Shown here: piece after piece, positions 18,701 through 27,235 of the stretch
How the letters are laid out: the number at the start of each line of letters is the position of its first letter
How positions within the stretch are numbered: the first letter of the stretch is position 1
Assembly: GCF_947502065.1 (NCBI RefSeq)
Contig: NZ_CANMYE010000009.1
Coordinates: 1 to 64,000 of the forward strand
Origin: an uncultured Pseudoteredinibacter sp.
GTDB lineage: Bacteria; Pseudomonadota; Gammaproteobacteria; Pseudomonadales; Cellvibrionaceae
DNA: 64,000 nucleotides
Reading direction: 5' to 3'
Notes under the pieces: model-generated
Seen by the model: the letters and a program-made list of their open reading frames with translations, nothing else
Database searches by the model: none
Told to the model about the DNA's origin: nothing
Translations under genes and position numbers: made by a program

Positions 18701-18884
18701 AGCTCGTAATAGTATTGGGATTATTTTGGTTGCCGGTATGTTGATTGGTACGGTCTTCACTTTGGTCGTTTTGCCGGTGATTTACCACTATTTGGGTAAG
18801 GATCTTTCTGGCCAGGTTGCGGCGGTGAATGACGAAGCCGCTACTGGTTTTGATGCTACCGCGAAGGAAAGCGTTACGGCTTAG
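15771..18884 (+). CDS. RND multidrug efflux transporter (HAE-1/AcrB type)
   Basis: A 1037-residue proton-driven inner-membrane exporter, the usual length for AcrB homologues. TM4 carries the proton-relay DD pair in SVGLVVDDAIVVVEN, and TM10 has the essential Lys in IGLIAKNGILIVEF. Two large periplasmic loops hold the porter and docking domains. It overlaps the adaptor gene by four bases and is followed by a terminator at 18918. The 3' third uses noticeably more G- and T-ending codons than the 5' part. Exported compounds are unknown; drugs, solvents or bile-like detergents are typical. Confidence 0.93.
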   Translation: MSNSHDRPNLMDIFVRKPVLAVVVSAILLLAGIRAAQEISILQYPKIESASLVVSTVYTGADAETVQGFITDPIERAVATVPGIDYVDSNTVAGSSTVTGWLKLNEDSTAALAELNARLSQIRFELPAGAEDPAVSVSRADRANAVFYLPVYAEDYSRSELNDYLSRRVNPILSSIDGVQRIGLEGGRDPAMRVWLDPSRLAAYKIGANEVLTALRDNNIIATIGESENARHRINLLTDSTLKTVADFEQLVVRDTGDGLIYLQDIADIELGEVEGQVSGRFLQRSTIFISIWPLPGANEIEIGDEVYRQLDNIRPTLPDGVTIDMGYDGTLYMRAALKEIFTTLLETVFLVGIVVIALMGSFRTALVPLITIPISILGAVAAMAIMGFTLNLLTVLAVVLSVGLVVDDAIVVVENVARHMRNGMSRTQAALTSSRQLLAPVTAMTITLAAVYAPIGFLSGLTGVLFKEFAFTLAIAVLISGLVAVTLSPIMSATVCPEGGKESRMTVWVNQQFDKAQHWYRNFLGHVFNWRGQLVFAAIFIALLTVPFYMFSQKELAPIEDNSSINTIITAPPESSLEYTNTNMYQVVDTLLTTESSHGMWQVLRASGGFGGLLLGDVDERSRSNQELLPEVFGKLGGIAELKVLPILSASLPTAGNFDVELVVQGPASYGEMRGYAEQIIGKAYQSGKFMFADTDLYIDLPQVRFILKRDRIADLGMSLSSVSEQLSVLLSSNYSNRFDGNGKAFRVIPMLKESARGNPESFLNLQLRTPSGDMIPVSSIASLEKVTGPRLLGKFDQQKSFRIFGGVLPGTTREQGLSTIEEIAQEVLPAGFTLDYAGESRQLRKEGNTLMGVLMIALIVVYFVLTIQFNNFRDPLVILLGSVPLALAGAMLFPFLSLTTVNIYSQIGLVTLIGLIAKNGILIVEFAKQLQEEGWTKIEAVKEAAATRLRPVLMTTAATVLGHFPLVLVTGAGAEARNSIGIILVAGMLIGTVFTLVVLPVIYHYLGKDLSGQVAAVNDEAATGFDATAKESVTA

Positions 18885-18917
18885 GGCGCAGCTTTTAAGC
18901 TAGTTGTTTTAAATTTA

Positions 18918-18950
18918 GGCTCTGTCACTTTCGGTGGCAGGGCCTTTTTT
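18918..18950 (+). terminator. Rho-independent terminator of the RND operon
   Basis: GGCTCTGTCAC, a TTTCG loop and GTGGCAGGGCC (with G-U pairs) form an eleven-pair stem followed by six T. It is located 34 bp after the transporter stop. Confidence 0.8.
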
Positions 18951-18982
18951 GTTTTTGGCTTTTGTTTTTGGCTATTAGTTTT

Positions 18983-19339
18983 TTATTTGGCGGTGGGGCG
19001 GCTGATGATGAAGCTGGCGGAGCCCAGTAGGATTAGGCTGAGTACAATAAGTAGGTTGGCGCTGGTGCCTTTGAAGAACAGTATGCACCAGCTGGCACTG
19101 ATAAAGAGTACGGCCATGATTTTGGCTTTTAGGGGGATGGAGCCTTCGCGGTACCAGAGTCTTAGGCCGGGGCCGAATTTGGGGTGGCGTAGTAGCCACC
19201 ATTTGAAGCGTCGCGATCCTTTGCTGCCGGCCCAGAGGGCGAGTAGTAGGAAGGGGGTTGTGGGTAATACGGGTAGGAAGATACCCACTACGCCTAGGCC
19301 TACGCAGAGATAGGCTAGGGCCATGTAAACAAGCCGCAT
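18983..19339 (-). CDS. DUF454 (YbaN-like) inner-membrane protein
   Basis: A 118-residue protein with the DUF454 hallmarks: an N-terminal helix with GLGVVGIFLPVLPTTPFLLLA, a basic cytoplasmic loop (KGSRRFKWWLLRHPKFGP) and two C-terminal helices. E. coli YbaN is the reference member; its role is not established. It is transcribed convergently with the RND operon across the terminator. Confidence 0.85.
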   Translation of the reverse strand: MRLVYMALAYLCVGLGVVGIFLPVLPTTPFLLLALWAGSKGSRRFKWWLLRHPKFGPGLRLWYREGSIPLKAKIMAVLFISASWCILFFKGTSANLLIVLSLILLGSASFIISRPTAK

Positions 19340-19735
19340 GCCTATTTATCCAAGAACCTATGATGGTTTAATGCTAGGTCAATTTTTGGAATTATTAAAG
19401 TGTTGTGGTTGTTTCTTAAGGGTATTTTTAATTTTTCGTCTGGTTGATCTGCCTTTAGCCCAGAGATGCAAAAGTCTGACCGCTTTTAGGTTTTCATTGC
19501 TTCTGTATGGCTGGCCGCTTTTAGCCCCCTTAGGGTCTGCCCTGGAACTCGCTCAAGCCATCCGGGGCGCTCGGGTCGTGACGTCCGTGTCACTCTACGG
19601 TTCCTGGTCAAACCCTAAGGGGGCTAAAAGCTACTAGTGTTGTTTGAATTGCCCCTTTAACTCGAACGAAGTCTTTTAACCGATGCATTATCTAGACAGC
19701 CCTCAGCTCTCCAGACAGAGTTCGACCCAAGTAGC
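19340..19735. repeat. Palindromic element A (19517-19631) in a 396 bp gene-free gap
   Basis: Perfect 20 bp inverted arms lie at 19517-19536 and 19612-19631 (GCTTTTAGCCCCCTTAGGGT and its complement), enclosing a core that starts CTGCCCTGGAAC and ends ACGGTTCCTGG. This core is shared with elements B, C and D. A CTGACCGC tag lies at about 19477, followed by a second copy of CGCTTTTAG, as if the left edge were duplicated. No gene is visible in the gap. Confidence 0.88.
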
Positions 19736-19930
19736 TCAAAGCTCATCTTTTAAACCCAACTTTCTCAAGATATCAGCCATTAAGCACCAGTTTGTGAAGC
19801 CGGATTGAAATAGGTTGGCGCCGACGAAGAAGGTGAAGGCGTAGAACCATGGGTTTATGTAGTGGCCTAGCGCTAGGCTGATCATGATGAAGCTGCCGGC
19901 GATGATGTGGAGTACTCGGTTGACGGTCAT
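19736..19930 (-). CDS. DUF2892 (YgaP-type) small inner-membrane protein
   Basis: A 64-residue protein, MTVNRVLHIIAGSFIMISL onward, with two membrane helices and the FFVGANLFQSGFTNWCLM segment typical of DUF2892. These domains often accompany rhodanese (YgaP) but also stand alone. The ATG at 19930 has AAGGAA six bases upstream. It follows the outer-membrane protein gene by 14 bp, so it is the last gene of the MMPL operon. Its Cys in NWC may matter for thiol chemistry, but that is speculation. Confidence 0.82.
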   Translation of the reverse strand: MTVNRVLHIIAGSFIMISLALGHYINPWFYAFTFFVGANLFQSGFTNWCLMADILRKLGLKDEL

Positions 19931-19944
19931 GGTGATTCCTTTTT

Positions 19945-21330
19945 TTAGAAGCTGTAGCGAATGCGGAAATAGACGTTGCTGGATGGTTCGAATTGGCCCC
20001 ACTGTTGTTGTGAGTCGCCATTAAATTCGTTGGCACCTAGGGTGAAGTTCCACTGGTCGCTGTGGCGGTAGTTAATTTTGGGCTTTAGGTAAAAGTCGTT
20101 TTCGTCGGGCGAGTAAAAAGCAAACAGTGACCAAGTTAGCTTTTGTTGCATGGCTAGGTAGTTGAGCCTTAGTGTTAGGTTGTGGTGCCAGCGATTGGGT
20201 AGGCTGCCGTTGTCTAATGAATTTTGTTTGGCCGCTTGGTGATCTAGGTTGAGTTCGCTGAACCATTGTATGCCGGCGGTGAAGTTGGCGATGATTTCTC
20301 GCTCGAAGCCGATTAAGGTTTTGATTTGGCTATTGGGTACAAAGGGGTTGCTACCATCTGTGTCGTCTCTTGATTGCCAGTAGGAGAATTCGGCATTGGC
20401 GATGCCGCCTGCAAGTGGGCTGCGTATGCTGGCGCCATAGGCATTTAGGCCGACGAAGTATTGTTGGCCGGTTTCTGGGTTGAAGCTGTTCGGTTGAGTG
20501 TATAGGCCGCGATAAAAGTAGGCGGCGTATTCTATGCTTTGATGGGTTTTGGATAGTCTTGCTGCTAGCTGGCCATTGCTGGCTGTGCGTTTAGGCTGTT
20601 CTACTTGAAGGCGCTCGACGGTGGGCTCGGGGTACGCTGGATGGGCATAGGCGAAGCGTTCTCCTCGGATGTATATATCCGAGTGGAATTCTGGTGTCCA
20701 AACGATATCGGCGTTGAAGCTATCGCTGTAGTAGCTGAATTTGGCGCTGGCCGAGGGGGCTTTTAGGTATTCGTCGTCTCGACCTGAAAACATGGATTGC
20801 CAATTTTTGGGGAAGAAGTCGTTTAGAAAAACAAAGTCGCCCGTTCCCCAGGTGAGTACCTGCTGCCCTATTCGGCTGCTGATGTTTTCTGTAATGGGCG
20901 AGTCGATATAAAGCTCGCGCCATTTTATTTGTAGATTGTTATCGTCCACATCGTCGTAAAGTAATTCTACTTTGCTGCTTAGATAATGTTCGCCAAGATA
21001 GCCAGAGGCTGATATTTGATTGCGCCACTCATTTAAACTGTTGCCATCTGGGCTTGGGCTTGCACTGCGAAAAACCCCTTGGCCGAATTCGCTAAAGCCT
21101 CGCCATTCGATGGCTGAGCTTTCTTCTTCGCCCCATGGCTCATCGGCCCAGCTGTCTTCGCCACGGCCATCGCTAGCCCAATCATCTTCTAAGAAATCTT
21201 GGCTCTTGGCGTCGATTTCTTTATTCGGCGTTGGGCTCGGCTGAGCAGGTGCTGCTATGCCCTGTGTGACGGCAAATAGTGTCAGTAATGCGGCTAGAAT
21301 TTTCGCCTTTCTTTTGTTTGCTATGCCCAT
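19945..21330 (-). CDS. Outer-membrane beta-barrel protein of an MMPL transport operon (DUF1302-like)
   Basis: A protein of about 461 residues with a signal peptide (MGIANKRKAKILAALLTL, ending GIAA), then an acidic Trp-rich linker (DDWASDGRGEDSWADEPWG). A predicted beta-barrel follows, with many alternating strands and a terminal Phe (RIRYSF). The pattern resembles DUF1302/alginate-export-like barrels. The ATG at 21330 lies five bases past the stop of the LolA-like gene; an ATG at 21354 would overlap that gene by 19 bp. With the MMPL pump and LolA-like protein it would supply the outer-membrane end of a lipid export path. Confidence 0.82.
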   Translation of the reverse strand: MGIANKRKAKILAALLTLFAVTQGIAAPAQPSPTPNKEIDAKSQDFLEDDWASDGRGEDSWADEPWGEEESSAIEWRGFSEFGQGVFRSASPSPDGNSLNEWRNQISASGYLGEHYLSSKVELLYDDVDDNNLQIKWRELYIDSPITENISSRIGQQVLTWGTGDFVFLNDFFPKNWQSMFSGRDDEYLKAPSASAKFSYYSDSFNADIVWTPEFHSDIYIRGERFAYAHPAYPEPTVERLQVEQPKRTASNGQLAARLSKTHQSIEYAAYFYRGLYTQPNSFNPETGQQYFVGLNAYGASIRSPLAGGIANAEFSYWQSRDDTDGSNPFVPNSQIKTLIGFEREIIANFTAGIQWFSELNLDHQAAKQNSLDNGSLPNRWHHNLTLRLNYLAMQQKLTWSLFAFYSPDENDFYLKPKINYRHSDQWNFTLGANEFNGDSQQQWGQFEPSSNVYFRIRYSF

Positions 21331-21335
21331 TGTAC

Positions 21336-22148
21336 TTAGCGGCCTTTTAGCCATTTTTTAGGTGGCATGCGTAGTGAGCGTTCGCTAAAGATGTTTTGTG
21401 GCAAGCCTACGTCGTACTCGATGCCACGCATTTGGTTGATGGTAAAACTGCCATCACGCAAGTTTTCGGCTTTCATTTCTGTGACTGTGGGCAGACCTTG
21501 AACCATGGCGGTTTTGCGCACGGAAAGGCGGCGGTACATTTCGTTGCCGCTATCAAAATACTCGGCCTTGATAGGCAGCATGGTTTGCTTATCGATACTG
21601 ACTTGATAGTAGGCGAACTCTACGCTGGCGCTGTCTTTAGGTGTTGCTTTGAGCAGCCATTGTTTTTCGTCTTGGGCGATTAGCTGGTAGTTATCGGCAT
21701 TGATGTCACGGCCAGAGATATCTTCGTAAAAGAAAGTAGAACCCACAAAGCTTGTTCGCTTATCACCGGCTGCAATACGTTTTAGCAGATCTAAACCGGG
21801 TAGGTATAACCAACGATCGTCATCTTTACCGGGGTGCTTTTCAACCAGAAAGCTGGTTTTGGCTACATCACTCGGGCGCGAGAAGACCAATAGAAATTGT
21901 TGATCGCCACCCTTTTCTACATTACGACGCAAAATAGTGAATTGGCGCATTTGCTTGCGACCTTGTTTGTCGACGATCAACATCCGTGCCTGGGCGCGGC
22001 CATCATCACCCGCGTATACCGTGGCAAGATTAGATCGGTAAACGATATCTTTTACGCTGAGTTCTGAGGCATTGCTTTGTGCTGATGCGTTGATGCCTGA
22101 CAGTGCGCAGAGCGTTATCAGCATTAGTGTCGTTAAAATATTTTTCAT
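21336..22148 (-). CDS. Outer-membrane lipoprotein-sorting (LolA-like) periplasmic protein
   Basis: A 270-residue secreted protein with a signal peptide (MKNILTTLMLITLCALSG, cleavage near ASA) and the LolA-like fold of PF17131: DIVYRSNLATVYAGDDGRAQ, GKDDDRWLYLPGLDLLKRI and GSTFFYEDISG. Family members are regularly encoded next to MMPL exporters and are thought to carry lipids through the periplasm. The ATG at 22148 has AGGAG nine bases upstream; a TTG six codons earlier is less likely. It starts 14 bp after the MMPL stop. Confidence 0.88.
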   Translation of the reverse strand: MKNILTTLMLITLCALSGINASAQSNASELSVKDIVYRSNLATVYAGDDGRAQARMLIVDKQGRKQMRQFTILRRNVEKGGDQQFLLVFSRPSDVAKTSFLVEKHPGKDDDRWLYLPGLDLLKRIAAGDKRTSFVGSTFFYEDISGRDINADNYQLIAQDEKQWLLKATPKDSASVEFAYYQVSIDKQTMLPIKAEYFDSGNEMYRRLSVRKTAMVQGLPTVTEMKAENLRDGSFTINQMRGIEYDVGLPQNIFSERSLRMPPKKWLKGR

Positions 22149-22162
22149 TAAATACGCTCCTA

Positions 22163-24697
22163 TCAAGCGCTTTGCTCGGATGATTTAAATAGAATTTTTC
22201 TAGCAAAGGAGATCACACTCGGTAGTAGTAATAAGCTACTGATGCAGGAGATCGCCATAATGGAGGCTAAAAATAAACCCACGGTTTGATACGGAACGAG
22301 TGGCGCTAGCAACAAGGGGGTGAAACCCAATGCAATTACGATGGCATTGCGGCTGATGGCGCGGCCAGGCTCTTCAAACATCGCTTGCAACGTTTCTTGC
22401 CAATTGCCATATTCTTTCATTAAGGCACGGCAACGCTCGATAAAGTGAATCGCGAAATCGATACTCATACCTAAGGTAAGAGCCGATAACACAGCAACCG
22501 GCATATCGTAGTTTTTGCCTGTAAAACCAATTAAGCCGTAAATCAAACTGATGGTTAAGGTCAGCGGTAACATGGCGATTAAGCCCCAGATGACCGAGCG
22601 GAAAAGGAACATCATCATGAGTGCAACGATCACAAAGGAAGACAATAAACTTTGCAACATGCCACTCACCATGGCGTCTTGCCAGGCCACATTTATATAG
22701 GTTAAACCGCTCCAATTGACCTCAAGACCTTTAGGCGGTGGATTATCGATAAACCACTTATCCATCGCCTCCAGCACTGCACTCATATCTTGGTTATCGC
22801 CAGATTTTAGCTGCAGCCAAATGAGTGAAGAGCGGTAATCAGGTGTGACAAAATGCCAGATATCCCCAGGGCGGTGAGAGCCTTGGAAGGTTAAAATCGC
22901 TTGGGCTGCGGCTTCCGCCGTTCCTGGTAAACGATAATGTTCAGCTTGGCCACCGTGCAGTTCCCGATTGACCGTTTTTAGCAGATCGACAAGGCCATTG
23001 GTTTTACCCACATAGCCATTGGCCATTAAAGCGGCCTGCACTCTTTCTAAGTAATTGAGATACTCACTTTGCAAGAACAAGCGATGTTCTTCGCCAGCAT
23101 TATCCAAAGCCAACGATAACTCATCCCACCAAAGCAGCTCTTCATCGCTGGCGGCCATTTGCTTATCAAATAGCGCCGTAGCCAAGTCTTCACCTGCAAG
23201 TTGTAAATCTGCAAACTCAGTTTGAATTTTCTCTGGCGAACGCGCCAAAATTTCCCGTAGCTTGCTACCATTTTCTGCGTCGCTAGCCGGTGCACTAAAA
23301 CTGAGGTACGCCTCGTATGTGCCTGCAAAGTGGCTATTTAAAACCCGATCGGCATTGCGGATTGGATGCTCTGGCTCAAACCAATTCATGGGGTTGTCGT
23401 TAATATTAATTTTGCTGATGCCTAAACCAGATAGAAGCAGCCCCCCCATAGCGACGAGCACAATCAACAAACGGAATGAGCTTGTAAAATTAGGCAGTAA
23501 GCGTAAAAACCTTGCCAGTAAACTATTGGGTTTTTCATCACTATGCACCCGCTTAGCCATGCTTGCTAAAGTGTGATCCGACAGACTAGACATATAGGCT
23601 GGCACCAAGGTGATACTCAACAAAAATGCAACACCAATACCAATAGCCACAAAACTACCAAACACTTTTACCGGTGGAATGTCGGCGGTATTCAGTGATG
23701 CAAAACCCACCATAGAAGTTACCGAGGTAAACAGCATCGGCTGAAAAAGATTATTGACCACTTTTGCTGCCAAGGCTTTTTTATCCATACCCGGACGATA
23801 GTGATCATTAAACTCCGATAGAATGTGCACCGAATCAACCACGGCAATCGGCATTAAAAAGATCGGTATCATCGATGACATGATATGCACAGGAAAGCCC
23901 ATACCAATCATCGCGCCCATGGTAATAATCACCGTCGCCATGGCGACAATCATAGGTGCAGTTACCAAAGGAATTGAGCGGAAAAAAAACAGCATTAGAA
24001 TAAAGATCAATAAGCCAGCCGCTGGCGCCGATACCGCCATCTGCTTAAACATTTCTACACCAAAGGTGTCTTCGGCGACTGGCAAACCGGTAATGTGAAA
24101 TTGTTCATCGCCAGCTGGTAATTGCTCGATGGCCGCAAGCAGCTCTTGGTAAATTCGGTAGCTTTGATCTTTTGCGACGATAGGAATATAAATCGCGGCG
24201 GCTTTTTGATCGGCGGACACCAAGGTGTTGTTGAGTAGCGGTAAACGTTCTACCCATTGAGCGATAAGCTGGGCCGCCTCGTCATCTACCGGGGGGCTTC
24301 GCATCATCCAATTAAAAGCAATTTCTCCATTTTTACCTTGGGTGATGTTATCGCTTTCAGCCAAGCTCATTAGATCATCATCAATCACCCCTTCCATGGC
24401 CAATGCAGCAGCACTCAACTGAGAAAGCTTCCACAAGCTACGTGCATTGTAGATGCCTTGATCGTGCTGCTCATTCACAATTCCAAGCACCACCATATCG
24501 GACAGCCCAAAGCGGTGTTTTATCTCTTCATGCAATACTCGTACTGGATGCTCATGGGGCAACATGTTTTCAGGATCGGTATCCACCGAGATACGCGGGA
24601 ACATGGCCAAAGCCAAAATACATAAAAGGCCCGTCAGCCAAAAGATGCGCTTAGGGTGATCTAGCGACCACTCCATTAACCGGTGTTTCATAGCCAT
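22163..24697 (-). CDS. MMPL/RND-superfamily lipid or hydrophobe exporter
   Basis: An 844-residue inner-membrane transporter with the MMPL two-repeat layout. One N-terminal helix is followed by a periplasmic loop, then a five-helix bundle (LLIFILMLFFFRSIPLVTAP); this is repeated in the C-terminal half (VIVALMMMFLFRSVIWGL). Polar residues sit in the helices at PIAVVDSVHILSEF and GMSIDFAIHFIERC. Such pumps move lipids or hopanoid-like molecules towards the outer membrane. It is first in an operon with LolA-like, outer-membrane and DUF2892 genes. An ATG two codons in is an equal start candidate. Substrate unknown. Confidence 0.9.
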   Translation of the reverse strand: MAMKHRLMEWSLDHPKRIFWLTGLLCILALAMFPRISVDTDPENMLPHEHPVRVLHEEIKHRFGLSDMVVLGIVNEQHDQGIYNARSLWKLSQLSAAALAMEGVIDDDLMSLAESDNITQGKNGEIAFNWMMRSPPVDDEAAQLIAQWVERLPLLNNTLVSADQKAAAIYIPIVAKDQSYRIYQELLAAIEQLPAGDEQFHITGLPVAEDTFGVEMFKQMAVSAPAAGLLIFILMLFFFRSIPLVTAPMIVAMATVIITMGAMIGMGFPVHIMSSMIPIFLMPIAVVDSVHILSEFNDHYRPGMDKKALAAKVVNNLFQPMLFTSVTSMVGFASLNTADIPPVKVFGSFVAIGIGVAFLLSITLVPAYMSSLSDHTLASMAKRVHSDEKPNSLLARFLRLLPNFTSSFRLLIVLVAMGGLLLSGLGISKININDNPMNWFEPEHPIRNADRVLNSHFAGTYEAYLSFSAPASDAENGSKLREILARSPEKIQTEFADLQLAGEDLATALFDKQMAASDEELLWWDELSLALDNAGEEHRLFLQSEYLNYLERVQAALMANGYVGKTNGLVDLLKTVNRELHGGQAEHYRLPGTAEAAAQAILTFQGSHRPGDIWHFVTPDYRSSLIWLQLKSGDNQDMSAVLEAMDKWFIDNPPPKGLEVNWSGLTYINVAWQDAMVSGMLQSLLSSFVIVALMMMFLFRSVIWGLIAMLPLTLTISLIYGLIGFTGKNYDMPVAVLSALTLGMSIDFAIHFIERCRALMKEYGNWQETLQAMFEEPGRAISRNAIVIALGFTPLLLAPLVPYQTVGLFLASIMAISCISSLLLLPSVISFARKILFKSSEQSA

Positions 24698-24721
24698 ACC
24701 AAAATAATGAAAAGTTAATTT

Positions 24722-24768
24722 AGTATTTACTAATATAAATTATTTGTAAAGGCTGGAACGACCGGTCG
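24722..24768 (-). promoter_or_regulatory. Promoter of the MMPL operon with a CGACCGGTCG palindrome
   Basis: On the minus strand TTTACA (24745-24750) and AATACT (24722-24727) are separated by 17 bp, ending 24 bp before the start codon. The perfect 10 bp palindrome CGACCGGTCG (24759-24768) lies just upstream of the -35. Palindromes of this form are typical of TetR-family operators; no TetR gene is adjacent, so the regulator would act in trans. Confidence 0.55.
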
Positions 24769-24880
24769 GTGAGTAAAGAAGAGAAAACCATGCAGGAGAA
24801 CCCAAAGACCGATGATGTCACGGTCTTTAAGCTAAATTGCAGAAGCTATAAACAGAACAACAGGAGGATATAAGCAGCGG

Positions 24881-26245
24881 CTAGCTGTTAGGGCAAAGGG
24901 CCTCGGCGCTCTTTTCGATATGGCTGCGCAGCCAAATATAGCCGATCAGGCCTACAGCCACATTGGTTACCGCCGTGGCAATAAACAAGCCTTTTAGCCC
25001 CCAAAATTCCATGGCCAACCAGGCGATCGGTAGATATAAACCTATTACCCGCAAGCTGGAAATCACTAGGCCCGGCATTGGCTTACCTATGCCATTAAAG
25101 GCAGCATTAATGTACATCACCATGCCGTAGCAGCCATAGCTAATTGGCACTAGCAGTAGATAGTCTTTAGCCACGGCGATCACCTCAGGTGAATCACTGA
25201 ATAAGCTGGCCAGCCATTCGCCACCCAGAGCTAGTAAGACAGCTACCGCGAGGCCCATCGCTAAACAAAAACGCATGGCCACACTTTGCGCCTCACGCAC
25301 ACGATCAATTGCCGAGGCCGAAAGGTTTTGACCAAAGAACGGCCCCATCACTGCAGATAGCGCGTAAAAGCAAATCAGCACCATGGGTTCTACACGCAGC
25401 GCGACTCCCAAGCCGGCAACCGCAGCCTCTCCATGACTGGCCACCATAGCAACTACGATGGCGCTGGCCAGCGGGATAATCACATTGGTGCCCATTGCGG
25501 GAATGGCCACATGAAAGACCTGTCGCCATGAAGCAAGCAACTCATTTAATTTGGCGAAGGGATTAGTTAAGACCTGCAATCGCACAATTAAAATATGCGC
25601 CACCGCCAGCATCACACCAATACGAACGATAAAGCTAGCCCAAGCCGCGCCAGCTAACTCCAATCGCGGAAAGCCCCATAAACCAAAGATCAACAAGGGG
25701 TCTAACAGGCCATTGGCAATGGCGGAGATTCCCATTACTACGCCTTGTAACTTGCTTAACCCCATAGCGCGCAAGCCGGCCATGGCCGCCATCGGCATAA
25801 TGACCATGGGGATACCTAAAAACCAGATATCCATATATTCGCGGATCAGCGGCATCAGCTTTTCAGAGGCGCCCAAAGCATAAAATATGGGTTCCATAAA
25901 CCACCAACCCAACACCCCAAAAATTACCGACATTAGCAGCGCAATGGTCAATACATCGGTTAATAAACGCTTGGCCATCGCTTGATCGCCAGCGCCAATT
26001 GCACGGGCAACACAGGAAGAGGTACCGGCGCCTAGGCCAATCGCCAAGCTGGTGTAAACCATAACGACCGGAAAGGTAAAGCTCATCGCCGCTAGGGCAT
26101 CTTCACCCAATTGCCCGACAAAAAAAGTATCGACAGCATTGAAGGACATCATCGCCAATAAGCCGATCACCATAGGCGCGGCCATATCTCGCAAGGTTTT
26201 TGCGACCGAGCCCTGGGTTAAGGTTGCTTGCATTGCCGATGACAT
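24881..26245 (-). CDS. MATE-family multidrug/toxin exporter
   Basis: A 454-residue protein with about twelve membrane helices in two MatE repeats. The N-terminal region LRDMAAPMVIGLLAMMSF, NAVDTFFVGQLGEDALAA and SCVARAIGAGD are diagnostic of MatE domains. It exports cationic drugs or metabolites using Na+ or H+. An AGGT site precedes the ATG by eight bases. It stands alone, downstream of and in the same direction as nothing obvious. Confidence 0.9.
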   Translation of the reverse strand: MSSAMQATLTQGSVAKTLRDMAAPMVIGLLAMMSFNAVDTFFVGQLGEDALAAMSFTFPVVMVYTSLAIGLGAGTSSCVARAIGAGDQAMAKRLLTDVLTIALLMSVIFGVLGWWFMEPIFYALGASEKLMPLIREYMDIWFLGIPMVIMPMAAMAGLRAMGLSKLQGVVMGISAIANGLLDPLLIFGLWGFPRLELAGAAWASFIVRIGVMLAVAHILIVRLQVLTNPFAKLNELLASWRQVFHVAIPAMGTNVIIPLASAIVVAMVASHGEAAVAGLGVALRVEPMVLICFYALSAVMGPFFGQNLSASAIDRVREAQSVAMRFCLAMGLAVAVLLALGGEWLASLFSDSPEVIAVAKDYLLLVPISYGCYGMVMYINAAFNGIGKPMPGLVISSLRVIGLYLPIAWLAMEFWGLKGLFIATAVTNVAVGLIGYIWLRSHIEKSAEALCPNS

Positions 26246-26421
26246 AAATATACCTATACAAATTTAAGCCGGGCATTATAGCACTGCTACCGAGTCGAAA
26301 GCCGAAGGCTTTGCAATTCCGTACCTGATTTCTAACGGTTCATCTGATACATTGCCGCCCTGCAGGAATTGGGGCAGTAAATCGATACACAGCGGGCATC
26401 AAGCAATGAGAGGGGCAAATA

Positions 26422-27054
26422 ATGGAAAAAGAATTTTGGTTGCAGCGCTGGCAAGAACAGCAAATTGGATTTCATGAAGGACGCTTTAACAATAGCTTAC
26501 TTAAACATTGGCCTACACTTAATGCCCGCGCAGGCGATACGGTTTTTGTCCCCTTATGTGGCAAAAGCCTCGATATGGTCTTTTTAGCCGAGCAAAACCT
26601 ACAGGTAATTGGGGTAGAACTTAGCCAAATTGCCGTGGAAGAATTTTTCCAAGAACAGGGACTAGAGCCCCATATTGAGCAGGTCGGCGCTTTGCAAAAA
26701 TACCAAGCGGCAAACTACACTCTGTATTGCGGCGATCTTTTCGCCCTCGATTCTGAACAACTCGGCGCCTGCCGCTGGGTATATGATAGAGCTTCTATGA
26801 TCGCCCTGCCCTTGGAGATGCGCCGCCAGTATTGCGCGTTCCTGGCCAATACGCTGCCAAGACCCTGCCAAAGCTTACTGATCACTTTGGAATACGATCA
26901 AAGCTTAAAGTCGGGGCCACCTTTTAGTATCAGCCCGGCCATGCTCGATGGATTGATCTTGGCATCGGCACAGATCGAGCCCCTGGGCCAGGCCCCCGAA
27001 GAAGTGAAGGGAATTGTCGCCCTAGAGCACAGTTTTTTACTACGCTTTAAATAA
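26422..27054 (+). CDS. tpm: Thiopurine S-methyltransferase family protein (Tpm)
   Basis: A 210-residue SAM-dependent methyltransferase. MEKEFWLQRWQEQQIGFHEG is the family N-terminus; VFVPLCGKSLDMVFLAEQ is the SAM-binding motif I region, and GVELSQIAVEEFF is motif II. Bacterial Tpm methylates thiopurines and helps detoxify tellurite and selenite. GAGGGG lies seven bases before the ATG. It is a single gene between the MATE exporter and an esterase. Confidence 0.92.
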   Translation: MEKEFWLQRWQEQQIGFHEGRFNNSLLKHWPTLNARAGDTVFVPLCGKSLDMVFLAEQNLQVIGVELSQIAVEEFFQEQGLEPHIEQVGALQKYQAANYTLYCGDLFALDSEQLGACRWVYDRASMIALPLEMRRQYCAFLANTLPRPCQSLLITLEYDQSLKSGPPFSISPAMLDGLILASAQIEPLGQAPEEVKGIVALEHSFLLRFK

Positions 27055-27235
27055 GCACCCGTTTTACCCAAAGCCCGCGCTGCCCTACAATGGCTAAACG
27101 GCGCCGCTAGAGCGCCAGCCACAGTTATTGGGCTATGCAAAAAATAGTGCTTTTCGGCGAGACACGACTGTCGCCTAAAACGGCACAATGGGTACCAAGA
27201 CGGTGCCCAACATAATTAAGGGATTAGGGTGAAAA

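Noticed and set aside
24759..24768. CGACCGGTCG as part of the dispersed palindrome family
   Set aside because: Too short, no shared core or edge tag; it is better explained as an operator upstream of a promoter.
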